Origin: Liminaster sp964567855
Lineage (GTDB): Bacteria > Bacteroidota > Bacteroidia > Bacteroidales > UBA3663
Direction of reading: 5' to 3'
NCBI GenBank assembly: GCA_964567855.1
Contig: CAZMOE010000038.1
Span: 1 to 24,582, forward strand
Length of the DNA: 24,582 nucleotides
Numbering within the stretch: the stretch's first letter is position 1; each line of letters begins with the position of its first letter. Below the pieces are notes generated by a model. It was not told the DNA's origin and did not search any database. It saw nothing but the letters and a program-made list of their open reading frames with translations. Made by a program: the position numbers and the translations under genes. Shown here piece after piece: positions 15,577-21,852 of this stretch.

Positions 15577-15637
15577 AAAACAATTTGCTTTGTGGATTGT
15601 TGATACACATGAAAATTAATTCATAAAATAAGAAGCT

Positions 15638-16330
15638 ATGACATCGATGTATGATCAGGTGCTGCAGTTACCTATATTTCAAGGAATCAGTCGGGATCAG
15701 CTGACTGCGATATTGGAGAAAGTCCATTTCCACTTTACAAAATACAAAGGGGGAGACGAGATTGTTGCCGCCGGCCGGGATTTTTCGGAAGTATTGTTTT
15801 TGTTGTCAGGAGAAATCCGTGTTGAGACGTCCCATTTGAATACGCGGATTCGTGTGTCGCAGCATTTTCATGCTCCCCATACGTTGTCTTTTTATCATCT
15901 GTTCGGTGCGGATATCCATCATCAGGAGAGTATTTATGCAACCGGCGACGTAGGGATCATGTCCATGAGTAAGGCCGACTTCCTGCTGGCATTGCGCGGC
16001 AACGAGATTCTGCTGATCAATGTCCTTAATATATTGTCGAGCCGTGCGCAGCATCAGGGCAAGAATATGGAGCTGTACACGGGCCTTGACGATACGGCCC
16101 GGATGGCCTGCTGGCTTTTGAATTATACCGCCCGCAAGGCTTATGATATTACCGTCAGGGCGACACCGGCCGATTGGGCGCAGGTATTGCTCGTCGATCA
16201 GAAGAATTTCTGGAAAGCACTTTCCGTGTTGGAGAAAAATCGTTTTGTCGAGATGCAGGAGGATCGGTTGAAATTGTTAGATCGGTATGCTTTAAAGCTG
16301 TTTGTTAATGAAAAAATGTCGATAAAATGA
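15638..16330 (+). CDS. Crp/Fnr family transcriptional regulator
   Basis: This 230-residue protein has an N-terminal cyclic-nucleotide-binding-like beta-roll (about 8-120): LPIFQGISRDQLTAILEK, GGDEIVAAGRDFSEVLFLLSGEIRVE and SFYHLFGADIHHQ. A dimerisation helix follows (about 121-150), then a C-terminal winged helix (about 160-225) with recognition-helix region VDQKNFWKALSVLEKNRFVEM. It lacks the Fnr-type N-terminal cysteine cluster. The canonical cAMP-binding RxS of Crp is not evident, so the effector is unknown. The HTH is divergent, as in many Bacteroidetes members. Its position right after the desulfidase gene suggests control of that gene or of cysteine and sulfide metabolism, which is an inference. 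Confidence 0.85.
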   Translation: MTSMYDQVLQLPIFQGISRDQLTAILEKVHFHFTKYKGGDEIVAAGRDFSEVLFLLSGEIRVETSHLNTRIRVSQHFHAPHTLSFYHLFGADIHHQESIYATGDVGIMSMSKADFLLALRGNEILLINVLNILSSRAQHQGKNMELYTGLDDTARMACWLLNYTARKAYDITVRATPADWAQVLLVDQKNFWKALSVLEKNRFVEMQEDRLKLLDRYALKLFVNEKMSIK

Positions 16331-16340
16331 TTTTCGACAT
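16316..16340 (+). other. Hairpin spanning the stop codon of the Crp/Fnr gene
   Basis: ATGTCG (16316-16321) pairs with CGACAT (16335-16340). After a two-base bulge AAAA pairs with TTTT, leaving the TGA stop codon (16328-16330) as the loop. No T tract follows, so it is at best a weak terminator or an mRNA 3'-end element. Confidence 0.35.
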
Positions 16341-16371
16341 GTAAAATAGTCAGCCCAATAAGTTTTTTCAC

Positions 16372-16379
16372 TATTTTTG
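16372..16379 (+). promoter_or_regulatory. Putative -7 box of the lysS promoter
   Basis: TATTTTTG matches TAnnTTTG exactly and lies 21 bases before the lysS ATG, which would leave a leader of about 15 bases. No convincing TTTG box is found 19-21 bases upstream, so this is a half-supported promoter. Confidence 0.5.
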
Positions 16380-16400
16380 CAGCAGTTTAAAAAATAGAAG

Positions 16401-18149
16401 ATGAATATTTTAGATTTGAGCGAGCAGGAAGTGATTCGGCGCAACTCTCTGGAAGAGATGCGCAAGTTGGGCATTGATCCTTATCCGGCTGCAGAATATG
16501 TGGTAACCGGTCATTCGGCAGAGATAAAGGAAAATTTCAAGGATGAAGAACCTGAAAGGCAGGTAAGCATCGCAGGCCGTATCATGAGTCGGCGTATCAT
16601 GGGAAAAGCGGCTTTCATGGAGCTGCAGGATTCCAAGGGCCGCATTCAGGTGTATGTTTCACGTGATGCTTTGTGCCCGGATCCTGACCATACGGAACTT
16701 TACAATGTGGTGTTTAAGAAATTGCTGGATATCGGGGACTTTGTCGGCGTTACGGGCTACGTTTTCCGGACGCAGACGGGTGAAATCTCCGTGCATGCCG
16801 CTTCTTTGACGGTACTTTCCAAGTCTATCCGCCCGCTTCCGATCGTGAAATATAAGGATGGCGTTGCTTATGATGCTTTTGAGGATCCCGAGTTGCGTTA
16901 TCGTCAGCGTTATCTCGATCTTGTCGTCAATGACGGCATTAAAGATATATTCCTGAAGCGGGCCAAGGTTTACCGCACGTTGCGTGAGATCCTTGACAAT
17001 GCCGGCTACACGGAGGTGGAAACTCCTATTTTGCAACAGATTCCGGGCGGGGCGTCGGCACGTCCTTTCATTACACATCACAATTCGCTCAATACGGACC
17101 TGTATTTACGTATTGCAACGGAATTGTATCTCAAGCGTCTTATTGTCGGCGGCTTCGAGGGCGTTTATGAAATCGGCCGGAACTTCCGCAATGAGGGTAT
17201 GGACCGTACTCACAATCCGGAATTTACCTGCATGGAATTGTATGTCCAGTATAAGGACTATCATTGGATGATGTCGTTCACGGAACAGCTTCTGGAGAAA
17301 ATCTGTGTGGCGGTCAATGGATCGCCGGAATGCAAGGTCGGTGACAATATCATTTCTTTCAAGGCTCCATACCGCCGCCTTCCGATTTTGGAGGCTATCA
17401 AGGAAAAGACCGGTTATGACCTGGACGGCAAGAGTGAGGACGAGTTGAGGGATGTGGCCCGGAAACTTGGAATCGAGGTCGACGAGACGATGGGAAAGGG
17501 TAAGTTGATTGACGAAATTTTCGGCGAGACTTGCGAAGGTACTTTCATTCAGCCGACTTTCATTATCGATTATCCGGTTGAAATGTCTCCGCTTACCAAG
17601 ATGCACCGCTCCAAACCGGGACTTACCGAACGTTTTGAGTTGATGGTCAACGGCAAGGAACTGGCTAACGCCTATTCTGAGCTGAACGATCCTATCGATC
17701 AGTATGAGCGTTTCCAGGAGCAATTGCGTCTTTCCGAGAAAGGGGATGACGAGGCTATGTTTATCGATCAGGACTTTGTCCGGTCGCTTGAGTATGGAAT
17801 GCCTCCGACATCGGGTATCGGTATCGGCATCGACCGTCTCGTCATGCTGATGACCGGCCAGGTGGCCATTCAGGAGGTACTGCTGTTCCCGACTATGAAA
17901 CCCGAGAAGGTCGTCAGGCGTGACAAGCCCGAGAAATTCGTTGCCTTGGGTGTGCCGGAAGAGTGGGTGCCGGCTGTTCAGAAGGCCGGTTGCCTGACTG
18001 CGGGCGCGTTGGCCGAAATTGTTCCCGGCAAGTTCTTCCAGGAACTTTGCGGTATCAATAAAAAGTATAAACTGGGTCTGAAGAATCCTGCTATGAGCGA
18101 TATCGAAGCATGGGTGAGTGCAGCCGCTGCAACGGCTGAAGCCGAATGA
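16401..18149 (+). CDS. lysS: Lysyl-tRNA synthetase, class II, with C-terminal extension
   Basis: LysRS charges tRNA-Lys. The 582-residue protein has an N-terminal OB-fold anticodon-binding domain (about 55-140: VSIAGRIMSRRIMGKAAFMEL). The class II catalytic core follows: motif 1 around 190-212, motif 2 as YEIGRNFRNEGMDRTHNPEF (256-275), and motif 3 as GIGIGIDRLVMLMTG (482-496). A standard LysRS ends soon after LLFPTMKPE (about 504-512 with small counting error). Here about 75-80 further residues follow, with a helical stretch (VPEEWVPAVQKAGCLTAGAL, then FFQELCGINKKYKLGLKNP) and an Ala-rich end. I recall similar tails in other Bacteroidetes LysRS, so this is not an isolated fusion, but I do not know its function. 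gpsA follows after 37 bases. Confidence 0.96.
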   Translation: MNILDLSEQEVIRRNSLEEMRKLGIDPYPAAEYVVTGHSAEIKENFKDEEPERQVSIAGRIMSRRIMGKAAFMELQDSKGRIQVYVSRDALCPDPDHTELYNVVFKKLLDIGDFVGVTGYVFRTQTGEISVHAASLTVLSKSIRPLPIVKYKDGVAYDAFEDPELRYRQRYLDLVVNDGIKDIFLKRAKVYRTLREILDNAGYTEVETPILQQIPGGASARPFITHHNSLNTDLYLRIATELYLKRLIVGGFEGVYEIGRNFRNEGMDRTHNPEFTCMELYVQYKDYHWMMSFTEQLLEKICVAVNGSPECKVGDNIISFKAPYRRLPILEAIKEKTGYDLDGKSEDELRDVARKLGIEVDETMGKGKLIDEIFGETCEGTFIQPTFIIDYPVEMSPLTKMHRSKPGLTERFELMVNGKELANAYSELNDPIDQYERFQEQLRLSEKGDDEAMFIDQDFVRSLEYGMPPTSGIGIGIDRLVMLMTGQVAIQEVLLFPTMKPEKVVRRDKPEKFVALGVPEEWVPAVQKAGCLTAGALAEIVPGKFFQELCGINKKYKLGLKNPAMSDIEAWVSAAAATAEAE

Positions 18150-18186
18150 GGTTCTTTCTTCTTTCATTTCTAATAAAAATGGAACT

Positions 18187-19185
18187 ATGAACATTCCTGG
18201 TAAAGTGGCGATCATCGGAGGAGGCAGTTGGGCTACGGCTATTGCAAAGATTGTGATGCAGAAGACCGGAGAGCTTTGCTGGTACATGAGACGTGACGAT
18301 CGGATTGCGGCCTTCAAGCATCTGGGGCATAATCCTGCTTATTTGTCGAGTGTACGCTTCGATGTCGAGCATATTTCTTTTTCTTCCGATATTAACGAAA
18401 TCGTAAGGATGGCGGATACGCTTATCTTCGCAACGCCGTCTCCTTATCTGAAGCAACATTTGGGTAAGCTGACGGAGCCTTTGACAGACAAATTCGTTAT
18501 TTCCGTGATCAAAGGGATCGTGCCGGAGGATAATATCACGATTTCAGAATATCTGCAGTCGAAATTTTCCCTTCGCGATGATCAGATTGCCGTAGTAAGC
18601 GGGCCCAGCCATGCCGAAGAGGTCGCTTATGAACGGCTGACTTATCTGACGGTCGGCTGCAAGGAACTGCGCAATGCCCAGATTTTTTCCGAATTCTTCA
18701 GTAGTCATTATGTGCACACTACGGTATCGACAGATCTGGTCGGAATCGAATATGCCGGCGTGCTGAAAAATATTTATGCCATTGCTGCCGGTATCTGCAG
18801 CGGGTTGAAATATGGAGATAATTTTCAGGCTGTGCTGGTGGCCAATGCCATGAGGGAGATGAAGCGCTTCATCAATCGGATTGCTCCGATGCCGGACCGG
18901 CATATCTCTGAATCGGTATATACCGGCGATCTTCTGGTGACGGCGTATTCCAAATTCAGCCGTAATCATCTGTTCGGGACGATGATCGGGAAAGGTTATT
19001 CTGTCAAGACCGCTCAGTTGGAGATGGAAATGATTGCCGAGGGATATTACGGTACGAAGTGCATCAAGGAAATCAATCAGAAATATAATATAGAGATTCC
19101 GATTGTGGATGCGATTTACAATATCCTCTATAAGCAGATGTCACCTTATGTCGAGGTCAAATTACTGAGCGATATGTTGTCCTGA
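18187..19185 (+). CDS. gpsA: NAD(P)-dependent glycerol-3-phosphate dehydrogenase
   Basis: GpsA reduces dihydroxyacetone phosphate to sn-glycerol 3-phosphate, the backbone precursor of phospholipids. The preferred start is ATG 18187, giving 332 residues. The in-frame ORF extends back to 18118, inside lysS, but those 23 residues precede the conserved N-terminus. Motifs: the Rossmann dinucleotide-binding VAIIGGGSWATA (7-18), FATPSPYL, SVIKGI, SGPSHAEEVA, and GVLKNIYAIAAGI with the conserved catalytic-lysine region. SRNHLFG and GYYGTKCI also fit the family. The gene probably shares the lysS transcript. Confidence 0.95.
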   Translation: MNIPGKVAIIGGGSWATAIAKIVMQKTGELCWYMRRDDRIAAFKHLGHNPAYLSSVRFDVEHISFSSDINEIVRMADTLIFATPSPYLKQHLGKLTEPLTDKFVISVIKGIVPEDNITISEYLQSKFSLRDDQIAVVSGPSHAEEVAYERLTYLTVGCKELRNAQIFSEFFSSHYVHTTVSTDLVGIEYAGVLKNIYAIAAGICSGLKYGDNFQAVLVANAMREMKRFINRIAPMPDRHISESVYTGDLLVTAYSKFSRNHLFGTMIGKGYSVKTAQLEMEMIAEGYYGTKCIKEINQKYNIEIPIVDAIYNILYKQMSPYVEVKLLSDMLS

Positions 19186-19357
19186 AAAATTTTCGGGAGG
19201 CAGGAGTTATCCGTGGCTTCTCCGGGATTTTTTCCGTTCGGGGGCTTGTCGCATTCTTGGAGATGGCTGCTGTCGGAAAAATCCGATCTCTGCCGGGGAC
19301 CAAGCGGAATCTGAGTTCTAAAGAATTGTCATATCATAACTTATAATTATTAAGATC
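19186..19357. other. Intergenic stretch between gpsA and pgi
   Basis: These 172 bases hold no ORF, no TAnnTTTG box and no strong terminator. A small 5-bp hairpin TCGGA-AAAA-TCCGA occurs near 19274-19287. Whether pgi has its own promoter cannot be settled by eye. Confidence 0.4.
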
Positions 19358-20692
19358 ATGAAATTATCCATTGAAAAAGCACAATCATTTGTTCCGGCCG
19401 ATTCTTTGGCTGCCGTTGCAAAGGAAACTGCAGCTGCTAATGCCCTTTTGGAAAGCGGCAAGGGGGCCGGTAATGATTTTTTGGGTTGGGTAAATCTGCC
19501 CTCTTCGATTACAGATGAAGAAATTGCGGATTTGCAAGCCACAGCCGACAAGCTTCGCGCTAAATGCGAGGTGGTTGTCGTTGCCGGTATCGGCGGCAGT
19601 TATCTGGGCGCCCGTGCCGTGAACGAGGCTTTGTGCAGCAGTTTCGACCAGCTGACGGCCGATCGTAAGAATCCTTATGTCGTATATGCCGGTAATAATA
19701 TCGGCGAAGATTATCTGGCAGATCTTATCGAAATTCTCAAGGTAAAGGAATTCGGTATCATTAATATCTCCAAATCCGGTACGACGACCGAAACCGCGCT
19801 TGCTTTCCGTCTCTTGAAGACTTTGCTCGAAGAGAAGGTAGGCAAGGACGAGGCTCGCGAGCGTATTGTGGCCGTAACGGACAAGGCAAAGGGGGCGCTC
19901 CGTTCTCTGGCAACGAAAGAGGGTTACAAGACCTTCGTTATTCCGGATAGTGTGGGCGGTCGTTTCTCGGTTTTGACCCCTGTCGGCTTGCTGGCGATTG
20001 CCGTGGCAGGTAATGATATCCGCGCTCTTGTCAAGGGTGCCGCCGATATGGAGAAGGCTACCTCTTCCGAGGTCGCTTATGCCGACAATGTTTCTGCTCA
20101 GTATGCCGCCATGCGTAACGCGCTCTATCAGTATGGAAAGAAAATAGAGATCCTGGTTAATTTCAATCCGCGTTTGCATTATTTCTCTGAATGGTGGAAG
20201 CAGCTTTATGGGGAATCGGAAGGTAAAGATCATAAGGGCATTTATCCCTCTTCTGTCGACTTTACAACCGATCTTCACTCTATGGGACAGTGGATTCAGG
20301 AGGGAGAGCGTACTATTTACGAGACTGTAATTTCTGTTGCCAATCCCAACCGGGAGGTTGTAATCCCGACCGATGCGGAAAATCTGGATGGTTTGAACTT
20401 CCTTGCCGGAAAGCGGGTGGATGAGGTCAATAAGATGGCTGAACTCGGCACGCAGATTGCTCATGTCGACGGCGGTGTTCCCAATCTGAAGATTACGATT
20501 GAGAAGATCGATGAATATAACCTTGGTCAGCTGATTTATTTCTTTGAACGTGCTTGCGGTATCAGCGGCTATTTGCTGGGTGTGAATCCGTTCAATCAGC
20601 CGGGTGTCGAGGCTTATAAGAAAAATATGTTCGCACTCTTGGATAAGCCGGGTTACGAGGAGGCTTCCAAGGCTATCAAGAGCCGTCTTTGA
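19358..20692 (+). CDS. pgi: Glucose-6-phosphate isomerase
   Basis: Pgi interconverts glucose 6-phosphate and fructose 6-phosphate. The 444-residue length matches the shorter bacterial form found in Firmicutes and Bacteroidetes. Motifs: VAGIGGSYLGARAV (75-88), ISKSGTTTETALAF (137-150), VGGRFSVLTPVGLL (199-212, the PGI signature region), YGESEGKDHKGIYP (284-297, catalytic Glu region), DLHSMGQW (305-312) and NPFNQPGVEAYKKNMF near the end, which includes the conserved lysine. It is followed by a strong terminator, so it is separated from the HAD gene. Confidence 0.97.
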   Translation: MKLSIEKAQSFVPADSLAAVAKETAAANALLESGKGAGNDFLGWVNLPSSITDEEIADLQATADKLRAKCEVVVVAGIGGSYLGARAVNEALCSSFDQLTADRKNPYVVYAGNNIGEDYLADLIEILKVKEFGIINISKSGTTTETALAFRLLKTLLEEKVGKDEARERIVAVTDKAKGALRSLATKEGYKTFVIPDSVGGRFSVLTPVGLLAIAVAGNDIRALVKGAADMEKATSSEVAYADNVSAQYAAMRNALYQYGKKIEILVNFNPRLHYFSEWWKQLYGESEGKDHKGIYPSSVDFTTDLHSMGQWIQEGERTIYETVISVANPNREVVIPTDAENLDGLNFLAGKRVDEVNKMAELGTQIAHVDGGVPNLKITIEKIDEYNLGQLIYFFERACGISGYLLGVNPFNQPGVEAYKKNMFALLDKPGYEEASKAIKSRL

Positions 20693-20714
20693 CGTCTGGT
20701 GTACTTTTTATATT

Positions 20715-20767
20715 CCGAATCCTTTCGCAGGCAGATTTTATTTTGCCTGTAAAAGGATTCGGATTTT
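20715..20767 (+). terminator. Rho-independent terminator after pgi
   Basis: CCGAATCCTTT (20715-20725) pairs perfectly with AAAGGATTCGG (20752-20762). CAGGCA (20728-20733) pairs with TGCCTG (20744-20749) across a small CG/TA internal loop. The sequence then continues ATTTTAAT. Confidence 0.88.
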
Positions 20768-20820
20768 AATGATGATGTCTGAGCGGATATTTTATTTTTA
20801 AAGGTAATGTGATTATTGTT

Positions 20821-21567
20821 ATGTCAGAAAATGAGTCTTTTTTATTGTTGACTGAAGAGTTGAAGAGTCGTCTGCGGGAGGGCCGCCTGCAGGCTGTTTT
20901 GTTTGATATGGACGGGGTTCTTTATGACTCGATGAAGAATCACGCGGAATCGTGGTATCGCACGGCTTGCCAATATGGTTTTACTGCAACGCGCGAGGAA
21001 TTTTATCTTTATGAGGGACAAACCGGTGCGCAGACTATCGACAGTTTGTGCCGGCAACAGCGTGGCCGTGAGGCGACGGAGGAGGAAATCTGTGAAATAT
21101 ATCATACCAAAAGCTCTATTTTTGAAACTTTAGGAAAAGCACCGGTCATGCCGGGTGCTGTGGAAGTTCTGGAGGCTGTGGGTCGGCTTGGTTTGCAGCG
21201 TGTGGTGGTGACCGGATCGGGACAGGCCTCCCTGTTAAGCAAGCTGGAGGTTAATTTTCCTGGTGTCTTTTCGCCGGAGCGTATTGTTTCCGCCAAGGAT
21301 ACTCCGGCCGGATGTGGTAAACCTCACCCGGCGCCTTATCTGATGGGGCTTCGCAAGGCGGGAAATCTTTCTGCCTCGAATGCAATTGTAGTTGAGAACG
21401 CTCCGCTGGGCGTCCGTGCCGCGCGTGCCGCTGGTATTTTTACAATAGCGGTTAATACGGGACCGCTGGCCCCGGAAGTATTATCACGGGAAGGAGCTTC
21501 TGTCGTATTGCCGGATATGATGACATTGGCCCGAGTGTTTTCTCTATTTGAAAGCTCAAATCTATAA
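20821..21567 (+). CDS. HAD superfamily hydrolase, beta-phosphoglucomutase-like
   Basis: This 248-residue HAD phosphatase or mutase has FDMDGVLYDSM (28-38, nucleophile D29, acid/base D31), a helical cap with the substrate-side segment up to about residue 100, VVTGSGQASL (motif II), GKPHPAPYLMGLRKAG (motif III Lys) and VVENAPLGVRAARAAG (motif IV acidic residue). The motif pattern and cap type fit the beta-phosphoglucomutase / phosphatase YcjU-GPH group. The exact sugar phosphate is unknown. I choose ATG 20821; a GTG at 20809 would add only four residues (MIIV). It follows pgi but is separated from it by a terminator, so the pairing suggests hexose-phosphate metabolism only loosely. Confidence 0.88.
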   Translation: MSENESFLLLTEELKSRLREGRLQAVLFDMDGVLYDSMKNHAESWYRTACQYGFTATREEFYLYEGQTGAQTIDSLCRQQRGREATEEEICEIYHTKSSIFETLGKAPVMPGAVEVLEAVGRLGLQRVVVTGSGQASLLSKLEVNFPGVFSPERIVSAKDTPAGCGKPHPAPYLMGLRKAGNLSASNAIVVENAPLGVRAARAAGIFTIAVNTGPLAPEVLSREGASVVLPDMMTLARVFSLFESSNL

Positions 21568-21658
21568 CTTTAGGTTTTCCCGGCCGGGCGATAAGTCTAT
21601 GACAGAAGAGGGTGGAAGAGACAAATTACTTCATGATTAAAAATATTTTGCCAAAAGG

Positions 21659-21690
21659 TGTGAGTTTCTCAGATTTTGTTGCTACCTTTG
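21659..21690 (+). promoter_or_regulatory. Promoter of the GH10 xylanase gene
   Basis: TACCTTTG (21683-21690) is an exact TAnnTTTG box. A TGTG (21659-21662, one mismatch to TTTG) sits 20 bases upstream. The predicted start near 21697 leaves a long AT-rich leader of about 155 bases before the ATG at 21853. That leader can form two weak hairpins (TTTCAT 21718-21723 with ATGAAA 21737-21742; CTGA 21762-21765 with TCAG 21782-21785). Confidence 0.65.
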
Positions 21691-21852
21691 CTATGTCATT
21701 CAATTTTTTGTTTAATTTTTCATAATACTAAATTAAATGAAATTTCTGACGTGGCAAAATTCTGAGCAACATTTTTGTTATTCAGGTACTTAAAATAAGT
21801 TTTAAACCATAGCGTTGCGGAATTAAGTAATTACGAAATAACGAACTAAAAA

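Noticed and set aside
14643..15608. 321-codon minus-strand ORF opposite the desulfidase gene
   Set aside because: Antisense shadow of a conserved Fe-S enzyme; no motif and His/Thr/Gly-rich composition typical of a wrong frame.
18118..18186. Upstream start for gpsA that would overlap lysS
   Set aside because: The extra 23 residues lie before the conserved Rossmann start and coincide with the lysS coding end; ATG 18187 fits the family.
17106..18317. 403-codon minus-strand ORF opposite lysS and the start of gpsA
   Set aside because: It overlaps two well-supported genes and shows no domain; an artefact of codon use in lysS.
21579..21588. CCCGGCCGGG palindrome after the HAD gene as a terminator
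   Set aside because: Only 10 bp with no room for a loop and no T run; too little to call.
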